A stretch of DNA of 64,000 nt from Croceivirga lutea (GTDB lineage Bacteria > Bacteroidota > Bacteroidia > Flavobacteriales > Flavobacteriaceae). The position numbers were made by a program, and so were the translations under genes. The stretch's first letter is position 1, and each line of letters begins with the position of its first letter. The stretch covers positions 124,001-188,000 of the forward strand of contig NZ_JACJUK010000002.1 of assembly GCF_014235875.1 (NCBI RefSeq), written 5' to 3'. This document shows, piece after piece, positions 34,947-44,245 of the stretch. The notes under the pieces are model-generated. The model searched no databases and was not told where the DNA came from. It saw nothing but the letters and a program-made list of their open reading frames with translations.

Positions 34947-37190
34947 TTATAAAATTTTATATCTAAGTCCGGCATATACCATTCTACCCATTATAGGACC
35001 GTATACAATGGTGGTATCAAAGTTTGTTCCAAAAGGATTATTTGCTCCAATAATTGGCATATTTTGCGTAAAACCCGTTAAATTTTCTCCACCTACATAC
35101 ATTTCAAATTTTGGTGAAAACTCACGTGTAACTTGTGAATTCATTAATACGTATGCATCCGCAAATTCTCCTAATTGGGTGGCCGCAGGGTTTGCTTCTG
35201 TATTAGGCAAACGTTGTTGACCTACTGCATGCATTGTGTAATCAAATTTCCAACGTGAATTGTTCTTAATTTTTGTTTGATATTCTAAGTTGGTAAAAAA
35301 TCTATTTTTAGCCAAAAGTGGTTTTTGTAAAAGCCCAGTTTGGTAGGTAGTTTTTACATCATAAAATTTATAGGCCGTTCTAACTTTAAAACGCTCTAAC
35401 AACTCATGACTTAATTCAATTTGAAGGCTATTTGCATAACTTTCCCCTTCTAAATTTGAAAAAACTACTTCTTCTGCATTTTCCCAATCAACCACAATTT
35501 GATTTTCAAAATTGGTACGATAAAAATCAACACTAAAATCTCCTTGTCTATTAAACAACGTAAAACCCTGCAAAAGGCTCAAACCAAAGTTGGTAGCCTT
35601 TTCTGGTTCAAAACCATAAATACTACCTCCATTGCCCAAAAGTTCAATTCTTCTAGAGCTCGCAAACATTCGCTGGTTTTCTGCAAAAAAGTTAGCTGCT
35701 CGCCTACCCATGCCAAAAGAACCACGTAAACTTGCGCGCTCCCAAGGCGTATATCTAATATGTAAACGGGGGGTGAAAAATTCACCCAGTCGATTGTGTG
35801 AGTCAAAACGTAAACCAGCTGTTAAACTCAACTTCTCCAAATTGGTGTAGGCATACTCAAAAAATGCACCAAAAGAACCATCTGTTCTGGTATACCTTAC
35901 ATTGTTAACCAACTCATTATAATCATCAATAGCAAGGGTTAATCCAGTTTTAAACTTGTGTTGCGTATTACCTATTATAGAATTGAATAACAAATTTGAA
36001 TACACGCTTTGGTGTTCAATATTGTATTGGTTTAGACCATAATACGATTCTTGGTCATGTATACTATACGAAGCTTGAAAACCAAAGCTTTGAAACGGTA
36101 AATTAGGAAATACATAACCCAATTTCACTGAAGAGTCAAACCGTTTTGTATCAATCTCACTACCCCAAAGATTTGAGTTAGCTCTATTTTCTGGCTCAAA
36201 CCCTTCTTGCCCTAATTGTTTACTATCAGTAAGGTATCTTAGATTTAAAAAACTCACCCAACCCGTTTCTGGATTTTGGTACTGCCACCTATTCATTACG
36301 TTAACTTGATTAGCCAATGGAGCGTCTAAAAAACCATCACCATTGTTGTCAACTTCAATATCTCTCCTATTGGTATGTAAATACAAACCTGTACTCCACT
36401 TCTTAGAAAGCTTTGTGTTATAATGGGTGTTTAGTTCCAATCTCCCATTTCTGTTCCCATAAAGGTTTACGAATAAAGGTACATCTGTTAACGGTTTCAC
36501 CAACTCGGTATTTATCTGACCAGATATACTCTCATAGCCATTAATAACGCTACCCATACCTTTTGTTATCTGAATACTTTCAACCCAAGTACCTGGAGTG
36601 AAAGTTAGACCAAAAGTTTGCGATGCACCTCTAACCATTGGAATGTTTTCTTGAGTAATTAGTATATACGGACTTGTTAACCCTAGCATTTCAATCTGTT
36701 TTGTACCCGTTATGGCATCATTGAAATTAACATCAATAGAAGGGTTAGTTTCAAAGCTTTCTGATAGGTTACAACAAGCCGCTTTTAACAATTCTTCACT
36801 GCCGACCGTAACTACATTTTGAGCACTGAAATAGGACTTTTCTAGCGATTCTCTCTTATCTTGAACCACTACCTCATCTAGTTGGTTAGCAGGCTTAAGT
36901 GCTAATTTAATTTTAGTAGGTTTATCTATAAAAAGTGTATCGGTTTGAAAACCAATATAGCTAACCACTAACTTGTTATATTCGTTTGAAAAAGAAATGG
37001 AAAAATAGCCATCTTCGTCTGTGATAGTTCCAATTGGGGAGTTTAACCAATATATATTGGCTCCGCTCAAACCTAATTCTTCACCTGCTGCGGTGGCTTC
37101 AAAAATTTGACCTTCTACTTTATCTTCTTGTGCGTATGCTGAAAGCTTTATTACTATTAAACTGGCAAGTAGCCAGAAATGTTTTTTCAT
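34947..37190 (-). CDS. TonB-dependent outer membrane receptor, probably for a metal
   Basis: 747 residues. A signal peptide (1-20) and a carboxypeptidase-like beta-sandwich domain (about 24-100) are followed by a plug with a TonB-box-like NQLDEVVVQ and TGTKQIEMLGL, then a 22-strand barrel ending MVYAGLRYKIL. The only two cysteines are adjacent, C139-C140, in KAACCNLSESF of the plug. It lacks the SusC-specific features and no susD follows, so glycan uptake is unlikely. It is flanked by a CC-containing small protein and an HMA protein, so I infer metal or metal-complex import. Confidence 0.85.
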   Translation of the reverse strand: MKKHFWLLASLIVIKLSAYAQEDKVEGQIFEATAAGEELGLSGANIYWLNSPIGTITDEDGYFSISFSNEYNKLVVSYIGFQTDTLFIDKPTKIKLALKPANQLDEVVVQDKRESLEKSYFSAQNVVTVGSEELLKAACCNLSESFETNPSIDVNFNDAITGTKQIEMLGLTSPYILITQENIPMVRGASQTFGLTFTPGTWVESIQITKGMGSVINGYESISGQINTELVKPLTDVPLFVNLYGNRNGRLELNTHYNTKLSKKWSTGLYLHTNRRDIEVDNNGDGFLDAPLANQVNVMNRWQYQNPETGWVSFLNLRYLTDSKQLGQEGFEPENRANSNLWGSEIDTKRFDSSVKLGYVFPNLPFQSFGFQASYSIHDQESYYGLNQYNIEHQSVYSNLLFNSIIGNTQHKFKTGLTLAIDDYNELVNNVRYTRTDGSFGAFFEYAYTNLEKLSLTAGLRFDSHNRLGEFFTPRLHIRYTPWERASLRGSFGMGRRAANFFAENQRMFASSRRIELLGNGGSIYGFEPEKATNFGLSLLQGFTLFNRQGDFSVDFYRTNFENQIVVDWENAEEVVFSNLEGESYANSLQIELSHELLERFKVRTAYKFYDVKTTYQTGLLQKPLLAKNRFFTNLEYQTKIKNNSRWKFDYTMHAVGQQRLPNTEANPAATQLGEFADAYVLMNSQVTREFSPKFEMYVGGENLTGFTQNMPIIGANNPFGTNFDTTIVYGPIMGRMVYAGLRYKIL

Positions 37191-37258
37191 TAGTTATGTA
37201 TTTGATTTATAATTCAATTAATTGGGTGCTATCAAACACCATTCTAGAATTGATAAAA

Positions 37259-37672
37259 TCAAATTATATAGACTTGATAAAGTTCTTGAAAATCTTTTTT
37301 GAGGAGAGGTGGCGGGTCATTAAAATCTAATACGGCATGTTCAGAATTAGAATTAAAAGATTCTAAAAACGAAAAAACATAGGACTGTAAAACCCACTGT
37401 TGCTGAAAATCTAAATCTTGCCAGGTTACCTTTTGTAAATCATCTTGACCCTCTAGAGTAAAAGATTCGTCACCACAGCAATGCGAAGTTTCTTGGTCAA
37501 TTTCCAACAATTTTAATGCCGCTTCCATTCCACAATCTTCAGCGGAATGAAAAAAAGCAATATCCATAACTCGCCCCATGCAAAAATGCTTATCCACAGT
37601 CCAAGAAACTGTAGATAGTAACACTAAAAGCGCCAGAAGCGAATTAATTATTTTATGAATTACTGCTTTCAC
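37259..37672 (-). CDS. HYC_CC_PP family protein
   Basis: 137 residues with a GTG start at 37672, fitting the family N-terminus. A signal or anchor helix (8-24) is followed by the three name-giving motifs in order: H29-F-C31, H64-C65-C66 and D119-PPP, with C47 between them. Function is not established. The family often accompanies TonB receptors and metal proteins. It lies 68 bases upstream of the receptor gene on the same strand. A -7 element (CAAATTTA, 37677-37684) ends 4 bases before the start codon. Confidence 0.8.
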   Translation of the reverse strand: MKAVIHKIINSLLALLVLLSTVSWTVDKHFCMGRVMDIAFFHSAEDCGMEAALKLLEIDQETSHCCGDESFTLEGQDDLQKVTWQDLDFQQQWVLQSYVFSFLESFNSNSEHAVLDFNDPPPLLKKDFQELYQVYII

Positions 37673-37846
37673 TTGGCAAATTTACTTAAAATCATTAGGT
37701 TACACGCTAACACCAACTCCATTTAACTTTTTTTAAACTTCTAACAAAGCCTATTAAGTTGATTTAAATTCTATTAAAGTGATGTCAAATTTTGTAGGTA
37801 TCTTTTTTAATACCCAATTGAAATTTATCTTCGCAAAAAAATTACT

Positions 37847-38296
37847 GTGAAACACCTCAAAGACTCCATAACACTTATTATTTCTGATAGCAAAAAAACG
37901 GCTGAGGCTAAAATGCAGGCTATATGCGATTTACTAAGAGAAAATGTAGAATACTATGATTGGGTAGGCTTCTATTTTAAAAATGGAGATAAACAAGAAT
38001 TGTTATTAGGCCCTTATGCAGGTGAAGCAACAGACCATACTGTAATTCCGTTTGGTAAAGGAATTTGTGGACAAGTAGCTGAAAGCAATCAGAATTTTGT
38101 AGTGCCAGATGTTTCTGCCCAAGATAACTATATTGCTTGCAGCATAACCGTAAAATCAGAAATTGTAGTTCCCTTATTTAAAAATGGAGAAAATATTGGT
38201 CAAATTGATATTGACTCCAACACGCCTGACCCATTTACCGCAGAAGATGAACGTTTTTTAGAATGGGTAAACCAGCAAGTGGCTTCAATAGTTTAA
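37847..38296 (+). CDS. GAF-domain protein related to free methionine-R-sulfoxide reductase
   Basis: 149 residues, GTG start at 37847. A single GAF domain with the fRMsr blocks IPFGKGICG (C74), NYIACSITVKSEIVVPL (C98) and GQIDIDS. C74 and C98 keep the 24-residue spacing of E. coli fRMsr C94 and C118. The position of E. coli C84 is H64. The likely reaction is reduction of free methionine-R-sulfoxide, but the resolving cysteine differs from the best-studied enzymes. Stands alone, 88 bases before purH on the same strand. Confidence 0.78.
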   Translation: MKHLKDSITLIISDSKKTAEAKMQAICDLLRENVEYYDWVGFYFKNGDKQELLLGPYAGEATDHTVIPFGKGICGQVAESNQNFVVPDVSAQDNYIACSITVKSEIVVPLFKNGENIGQIDIDSNTPDPFTAEDERFLEWVNQQVASIV

Positions 38297-38348
38297 AACT
38301 TAGCCTTTTTTGTTGATAACCCAACACAAAAATTCTTTTTAAAAAAAG

Positions 38349-38356
38349 TACTTTTG
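38349..38356 (+). promoter_or_regulatory. -7 promoter element for purH
   Basis: TACTTTTG, exact TAnnTTTG match, 28 bases before the purH ATG. No TTG lies within the normal spacing. Confidence 0.4.
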
Positions 38357-38384
38357 AAGCTTAATTTTTCCACGTTACGCACCC

Positions 38385-39917
38385 ATGAGTACTACAAAAA
38401 AAGCCAGCTCGGCACTTATTTCAGTTTTTCATAAAAACGGTCTAGAACCTATTGTTAAAAAACTTCATGAACTTGGAGTTACACTTTATTCAACAGGAGG
38501 TACAGAAAAATTTATAAAAGACCTCAACATTCCTGTTGTTGCTGTTGAAGAAGTAACTAGTTATCCTTCTATTTTGGGAGGCCGTGTTAAGACGCTACAC
38601 CCTAAAGTATTTGGTGGTATTCTTAACCGTCAAGACAATCCGTCTGATATGGCGCAGATGAAAGAGTACAATATTCCGCAATTAGATATTGTAATTGTAG
38701 ATTTATATCCTTTTGAAAATACTGTTGCCAGTGGTGCTTCAGAACAAGATATTATTGAAAAAATTGATATTGGTGGTATTTCATTAATAAGGGCTGCAGC
38801 CAAAAATTATAAAGATGTACTCTGTGTGTCTTCAATGGAAGATTATGCAGAGTTTTTAGAAGTTATTTCTAGTGATAACGGCGCAATAACCATAGAGCAG
38901 CGTAAAAGTTTTGCTGCCAAAGCTTTTAATGTTTCTTCGCATTATGATGCTGCTATTTTTAATTATTTCAACAAAGATGGTAAAGTAAGCGCGCTTAAAT
39001 TAAGTGAAACCAAAGGTCAGGTTTTACGTTACGGTGAAAACCCACACCAAAAAGGTTTCTTTTTTGGAGATCTAGATGCCATGTTTGACAAACTGCATGG
39101 CAAAGAACTCTCTTATAACAATTTACTAGATGTTGATGCAGCCGTAAATCTCATGGAAGAGTTTAAAAATGACGAACCAACTTTCGCTATTTTAAAACAT
39201 AATAATGCTTGTGGTCTTGCTACTAGGCCGACAATTAAAGAGGCCTATATAGATGCTCTAGCAGGCGACCCAGTTTCTGCTTTTGGTGGTATTTTAATTG
39301 CCAATAAAGAAATAGATGCAGCTACTGCAGAAGAAATTCATCAATTGTTTTGCGAAGTTGTTATAGCCCCTTCTTACACTGCTGATGCCTTAGCAATTTT
39401 AAAAGGAAAAAAGAACAGAATTATTCTAGTTCAAAAGCCTGTTGCATTACCAAATAGCTTAGTTAGAACTTGTTTAAATGGTGTACTGCTTCAAGACAAA
39501 GATGGTGTAACTGATAAAAAAGAAAATCTAACAACGGCTACAAAAGAAAATCCTTCAGACCAGGAAATAGAAGACCTATTATTTGCTTCTAAAATTTGCA
39601 AACACACCAAGAGCAACACCATAGTATTGGCTAAAAACAAACAATTATGTGCAAGCGGCACTGGCCAAACTTCTAGGGTTGATGCCTTAAATCAGGCTAT
39701 ACACAAAGCAAATCACTTTAAATTTGATTTAGATGGTGCAGTAATGGCTAGTGATGCGTTTTTTCCATTCCCAGATTGTGTTGAAATTGCTCATGATGCA
39801 GGCATTAAAGCCGTAATTCAACCAGGTGGTTCTATTAAAGACCAGCTAAGTATCGATTTTTGTAATGAAAATGGGGTTAAAATGGTGATGACAGGTACAC
39901 GTCATTTTAAGCATTAA
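38385..39917 (+). CDS. purH: Bifunctional AICAR transformylase/IMP cyclohydrolase PurH
   Basis: 510 residues, normal length. The N-terminal MGS-like IMP cyclohydrolase domain (1-about 195: LYSTGGTEKFI, GGRVKTLHPKVFGGIL) is followed by the AICAR transformylase domain with LRYGENPHQKG, LKHNNACG and AFGGILIANKEID, ending VMTGTRHFKH. It catalyses the last two steps of purine synthesis, AICAR to FAICAR to IMP. It precedes mreB by 52 bases, but mreB has its own -7 element. Confidence 0.97.
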   Translation: MSTTKKASSALISVFHKNGLEPIVKKLHELGVTLYSTGGTEKFIKDLNIPVVAVEEVTSYPSILGGRVKTLHPKVFGGILNRQDNPSDMAQMKEYNIPQLDIVIVDLYPFENTVASGASEQDIIEKIDIGGISLIRAAAKNYKDVLCVSSMEDYAEFLEVISSDNGAITIEQRKSFAAKAFNVSSHYDAAIFNYFNKDGKVSALKLSETKGQVLRYGENPHQKGFFFGDLDAMFDKLHGKELSYNNLLDVDAAVNLMEEFKNDEPTFAILKHNNACGLATRPTIKEAYIDALAGDPVSAFGGILIANKEIDAATAEEIHQLFCEVVIAPSYTADALAILKGKKNRIILVQKPVALPNSLVRTCLNGVLLQDKDGVTDKKENLTTATKENPSDQEIEDLLFASKICKHTKSNTIVLAKNKQLCASGTGQTSRVDALNQAIHKANHFKFDLDGAVMASDAFFPFPDCVEIAHDAGIKAVIQPGGSIKDQLSIDFCNENGVKMVMTGTRHFKH

Positions 39918-39923
39918 TTTGCT

Positions 39924-39931
39924 TACATTTG
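39924..39931 (+). promoter_or_regulatory. -7 promoter element for the mre/rod operon
   Basis: TACATTTG, exact TAnnTTTG match, between purH and mreB, giving a leader of about 30 bases. The -33 region lies in the end of purH and has no TTG. Confidence 0.45.
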
Positions 39932-39969
39932 ATGCTAGTCTTAGTTTAACCCAGTCTTATTAAGTTTTT

Positions 39970-40998
39970 ATGGGATTTTTTGATTTTATGACCGAGGAAA
40001 TTGCCATTGACCTTGGTACAGCCAATACCTTAATCATACATCTAGATAAAGTTGTAGTTGATAGCCCTTCTATTGTAGCTAGAGACCGCGTAAGTGGAAA
40101 AATTATTGCCGTTGGTAGAGAAGCCAATATGATGCAGGGTAAAACTCATGAAAACATTAAAACTATTCGACCGCTTAAAGATGGGGTGATCGCAGATTTT
40201 GATGCCTCGGAAAAAATGATAAACATGTTTATCAAGAACATTCCTGCATTAAAAAAGAAATGGTTTCCTCCCGCTTTGCGTATGGTTATTTGTATTCCTT
40301 CTGGTATTACGGAAGTTGAAATGCGTGCAGTTCGTGAATCAGCAGAAAGAGTAAATGGCAAAGAAGTCTACTTAATTCACGAACCTATGGCGGCAGCAAT
40401 TGGTATTGGATTAGACATTATGCAGCCAAAAGGTAATATGATTGTTGATATAGGTGGTGGTACCACAGAAATTGCTGTTATTGCTTTGGGCGGCATTGTA
40501 TGTGATAAATCTGTGAAAATTGCAGGTGATGTGTTTACTAACGACATCATTTATTACATGAGAACCCAACACAATTTATATGTCGGAGAAAGTACTGCCG
40601 AGGCTATTAAAATTGAAATTGGTTCTGCCACAGAGGATTTACAATCTCCACCAGATGATAAATTAATACAGGGTAGAGATTTATTAACCGGTAAACCCAA
40701 ACAGGTTTCAATTTCATATAGAGAAATTGCCAAAGCCTTAGATAAAAGTATTTTACGTGTTGAAGACGCGGTAATGGAAACCCTTTCACAAACACCGCCA
40801 GAATTAGCCGCAGATATTTATAATACCGGCATTTATATGGCAGGTGGTGGCGCAATGCTACGTGGTTTAGACAAAAGACTTTCACAAAAAACAGATTTAC
40901 CTGTTTACATTGCTGAAGACCCTTTAAGAGCCGTTGTACGTGGAACCGGAATAGCACTTAAAAATTTAGAACGATACAAGAACGTATTGATTAAGTAA
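39970..40998 (+). CDS. mreB: Rod shape-determining actin homologue MreB
   Basis: 342 residues. Phosphate-1 motif IAIDLGTANTLI (11-22), phosphate-2 MIVDIGGGTTEIAVIALGG (about 158-176), and adenosine region AGGGAMLRGLDKRL. An N-terminal amphipathic segment (MGFFDFMTE) can tether it to the membrane. It forms membrane filaments that guide wall synthesis with MreC, MreD, RodA and PBP2. First gene of a complete mre-rod operon. Confidence 0.97.
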   Translation: MGFFDFMTEEIAIDLGTANTLIIHLDKVVVDSPSIVARDRVSGKIIAVGREANMMQGKTHENIKTIRPLKDGVIADFDASEKMINMFIKNIPALKKKWFPPALRMVICIPSGITEVEMRAVRESAERVNGKEVYLIHEPMAAAIGIGLDIMQPKGNMIVDIGGGTTEIAVIALGGIVCDKSVKIAGDVFTNDIIYYMRTQHNLYVGESTAEAIKIEIGSATEDLQSPPDDKLIQGRDLLTGKPKQVSISYREIAKALDKSILRVEDAVMETLSQTPPELAADIYNTGIYMAGGGAMLRGLDKRLSQKTDLPVYIAEDPLRAVVRGTGIALKNLERYKNVLIK

Positions 40999-41018
40999 AC
41001 ATAGAATCAGCACATTGA

Positions 41019-41840
41019 ATGCAGCGGATTTTAAATTACATCCTAGGTAATAGAAATACAATTCTGTATTTGTTTCTGCTACTTATTTCATTGGCTTTAA
41101 CCTTTAACGCACGTTCTTATCATCAATCTAAAGCTTTTAATAGTTCCAAATGGGTAACTGGAACAACATATGAGGTTTCAAACAGTATTTCATCTTATTT
41201 TAATTTAGGCGAAGTCAATAAAAACCTAGTTGAAGAAAATAAACGTCTGAGAAAACAATTATTCAATATTCAACAATTACCAGAAAACAAATTAGACACA
41301 AATAACTTAAGCTTTGAATTAAAAACTGCCAAGGTTGTTAAGAATAGCTTTAGCTCACCGAGAAACTACATTACTATTAATAAGGGAAAGAAACAGGGTC
41401 TTGCTCAAGATATGGGAGTTATCACCCATATTGGAATTTTAGGTATTGTAGAGAATGTGTCTACTAATTTTGCTACTGTGCAAAGTGTACTAAACACCAA
41501 TTCTCGTATAAACGCAAAAATTAAAAACACCAACTATTTTGGCTCTTTAGAATGGGATGGTAGAAATTATAAAGAAGTACAGTTGATAGATATTCCTCGT
41601 TCTGTTCCTTTAGTGGTAGGAGATACTATAGTTACCGGGGGTATGTCTAGCATTTTCCCAGAAAACATCCCTATAGGAGTAATTAAAAAATATAGCTTAA
41701 ATCAATCTCAAAGTTTATTTACCATAACAGTGGGTTTATTTAATGACATGGCTAATTTAAATACTGCCTATATCATCTCTAAAAAAGACAGACAAGAACA
41801 ATTAGATTTAGAAAACCAAACTATTAATGCTAACCAATAA
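41019..41840 (+). CDS. mreC: Rod shape-determining protein MreC
   Basis: 273 residues. Short cytoplasmic N-terminus, one membrane helix (about 12-29), a coiled coil (VNKNLVEENKRLRKQLFN) and a periplasmic beta-barrel domain with ITINKGKKQGLAQDMGVITHIGILGIVENV and VVGDTIVTGGMSSIFPENIPIGVI. It activates PBP2-RodA in known systems. It overlaps mreD by 14 bases, indicating tight coupling. Confidence 0.94.
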   Translation: MQRILNYILGNRNTILYLFLLLISLALTFNARSYHQSKAFNSSKWVTGTTYEVSNSISSYFNLGEVNKNLVEENKRLRKQLFNIQQLPENKLDTNNLSFELKTAKVVKNSFSSPRNYITINKGKKQGLAQDMGVITHIGILGIVENVSTNFATVQSVLNTNSRINAKIKNTNYFGSLEWDGRNYKEVQLIDIPRSVPLVVGDTIVTGGMSSIFPENIPIGVIKKYSLNQSQSLFTITVGLFNDMANLNTAYIISKKDRQEQLDLENQTINANQ

Positions 41841-42336
41841 TGTTGTTTTAACGGCTGCTCGGTTTGTGTTATTAGTCTTAGCACAGGCGTTGATTTTTAA
41901 TAATCTTGGATTTTTAGGTTATATCAACCCAATGATTTATGTATTGTTTGTGTACTGGTACCCAATTAGTAAAAACCGCTCACTTTTTTTAATTCTATGT
42001 TTTGCGTTAGGGTTTATGGTTGATTTGTTTTCAGACAGTTTAGCATTGCATTCTGCTTCAATTTTAACCGTTGCTTTTTTGCGTCCTTTATTAATGCGTT
42101 TTTGTTTTGGAGCAAATTTTGAATTTCAAGGCTTTACCTATAAAAATACTACCTTAATTCAACGAGTATCTTATCTAACCTTATTAGTTTTTATTCATCA
42201 TACTTTATTCTATACTTTAGAAATTTTCAGTTTTTCTCATTTCCTACTAATTTTGAAGAAAATTATTTCTGTAGGCTTTGTTTCCTTATTTATTTGCTTG
42301 TTGATTAGTTCTTTGTTTGCTTCTCAGCAAGATTAG
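41827..42336 (+). CDS. mreD: Rod shape-determining protein MreD
   Basis: 169 residues with five or six hydrophobic helices and hardly any soluble part. It includes the family's GYINPMIYVLFVYWYP and GFMVDLFSDSLALHSAS segments. MreD binds MreC in the elongasome. Sequence conservation is low in this family, so the call rests on membrane topology and on its position between mreC and the PBP2 gene. Confidence 0.9.
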   Translation: MLTNNVVLTAARFVLLVLAQALIFNNLGFLGYINPMIYVLFVYWYPISKNRSLFLILCFALGFMVDLFSDSLALHSASILTVAFLRPLLMRFCFGANFEFQGFTYKNTTLIQRVSYLTLLVFIHHTLFYTLEIFSFSHFLLILKKIISVGFVSLFICLLISSLFASQQD

Positions 42337-42376
42337 AATTATCTTTTAAAAATCTGTAGCTAAACATTTTACCCCA

Positions 42377-44245
42377 ATGAAAAAACTACTTTTATTTTCT
42401 ATTGTAATTTTCGTAGGAGTCGTTTTTGTCGGCAGGTTATCCTATATGCAACTATTTAGCTTTTCTACAAACCAAGTGTTAGATGACCCTGCTATTAAAA
42501 CCGTTTATGATTACCCAGAACGGGGCTATGTTTATGATCGCAATGGAGAATTATTAGTTGGCAATCAACCTGCCTATGACGTAATGGTAATTCCGAGAGA
42601 AACTAAATCTCTAGACACCTTAGAGTTTTGTAATCTATTAGGTCTTACAAAAGGTGAGTTTCTTACCAAAATGAAACGTGCCAGAAAATATTCTACCCGT
42701 TTACCATCTGTATTGGTTGGACAATTATCTAAAGCGGATTATGCTAGCCTACAAGAAAAGATGCGAAAGTACACTGGTTTTTATATTCAAAAACGCTCTT
42801 TACGGGATTATGACACCAATAGCGGTGCTAATGTATTAGGGTACATTAGTGAGGTAAACGAGACTGATTTACGAAATAACCCTTATTATACTTCAGGCGA
42901 ATTAATTGGCAGAACCGGAATTGAAAAACAATATGAGGAAGTTTTAAGGGGGCGTAAAGGAGTAAAGTATATTCAAAAAGACCGTTTCAATAGGGTTATA
43001 GGCTCATATAAGGACGGCAAACTAGATACATTACCCAAACTAGGTAAAGAAATACATATTACTATTGATAAACATCTACAAGAATATGGTGAAAATTTAA
43101 TGGTTGGTAAACGTGGTGGTATTGTAGCCATTGAACCTACTTCAGGAGAAATTTTAGCCATGATTTCTGGTCCAACTTATAACCCAGCTTTACTTGTAGG
43201 TAGAGAGCGTTCTAAGAATTATACCAAATTACATTATGATAGTATTGCTAGACCTACTTGGGACCGCTCTATACTTGCAGAACCATCTCCTGGTTCGCCT
43301 TTTAAAACGTTAAATGCCCTTGTAGCTTTACAGGAAGGTGTGATTACTCCTGAAACAAAATTTACTTGTTACAACGGATTTTTTGTAGGTAAACACAAAA
43401 GAGGTTGCCATTGCGGCGGTGGAGTTAGAGACTTGAACTCAGGTATTTTTAACTCTTGTAATGCTTACTTTGCTGGAACATTCAGAAAAATATACGGTAA
43501 ATACGAGACTACAGATGAAGGGCAAGATGTATGGGAAAAGCATATGAAAAGTTTTGGTTTAGGAAATTATCTAGGCGTTGATTTACCTACAGGTAGACCT
43601 GGTAGAATACCAAGCAAAGAATACTATGATAGAGCATATGGAGATGGCAGATGGGTCTCATCATTTATCATCTCAAACTCTATTGGCCAAGGTGAGGTTG
43701 CTGCAACTCCAATACAATTAGCAAACATGACGGCCGCAATAGCCAATAAGGGCTGGTACTATACCCCACATATTATTAAAAGTATTGGAAATTCTGGGGC
43801 AATTGACCCGCAATACACTGAACGCCACTATACCACCATAGATAGAGAACATTTTACACCAGTGATTGAAAGTATGGCTAATGTATATAAATACGGAACT
43901 GCCAAATACATTAGAATTCCAGATATTGAAATTGCAGGAAAAACAGGTACTGTAGAAAATTACACCATTATTGATGGCAAAAAAACGCAGCTCACTGACC
44001 ACTCATTATTTGTTGCCTTTGCCCCTGTTAACAAACCAAAAATTGCCGTTGCGGTATATATTGAACATGGGTATTATGGGTCAAGATACGCTGGCCATAT
44101 TGCTTCTTTACTAATTGAAAAATATCTAAAAGGTGAAATTACCAGAACTGATTTGGAGAAAAGAATGTTGGAAAAAACACTTGAAAAAGAATATGCCAAA
44201 CCTTTAAGCGGTGAACCGTTCAAAATAAATGAATATGTATGGTAA
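42377..44245 (+). CDS. mrdA: Penicillin-binding protein 2, elongasome transpeptidase
   Basis: 622 residues. Membrane anchor (about 4-24), PBP dimerisation domain (about 45-210, YPERGYVYDRNGELL) and transpeptidase domain with S307-PF-K310, S360-C-N362 and the KTG box in AGKTGTVEN. It crosslinks peptidoglycan during side-wall growth. Four cysteines (C331, C344, C346, C361) and H345 lie near the active site, which suggests a structural metal as reported for other PBP2s. It overlaps rodA by 7 bases. Confidence 0.95.
   Translation: MKKLLLFSIVIFVGVVFVGRLSYMQLFSFSTNQVLDDPAIKTVYDYPERGYVYDRNGELLVGNQPAYDVMVIPRETKSLDTLEFCNLLGLTKGEFLTKMKRARKYSTRLPSVLVGQLSKADYASLQEKMRKYTGFYIQKRSLRDYDTNSGANVLGYISEVNETDLRNNPYYTSGELIGRTGIEKQYEEVLRGRKGVKYIQKDRFNRVIGSYKDGKLDTLPKLGKEIHITIDKHLQEYGENLMVGKRGGIVAIEPTSGEILAMISGPTYNPALLVGRERSKNYTKLHYDSIARPTWDRSILAEPSPGSPFKTLNALVALQEGVITPETKFTCYNGFFVGKHKRGCHCGGGVRDLNSGIFNSCNAYFAGTFRKIYGKYETTDEGQDVWEKHMKSFGLGNYLGVDLPTGRPGRIPSKEYYDRAYGDGRWVSSFIISNSIGQGEVAATPIQLANMTAAIANKGWYYTPHIIKSIGNSGAIDPQYTERHYTTIDREHFTPVIESMANVYKYGTAKYIRIPDIEIAGKTGTVENYTIIDGKKTQLTDHSLFVAFAPVNKPKIAVAVYIEHGYYGSRYAGHIASLLIEKYLKGEITRTDLEKRMLEKTLEKEYAKPLSGEPFKINEYVW

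Noticed and set aside
37225-37240. GGTG...CACC inverted repeat between the HYC_CC_PP and TonB-receptor genes
   Set aside because: Arms are only 4 bases with an 8-base spacer and do not extend, so chance is a sufficient explanation.
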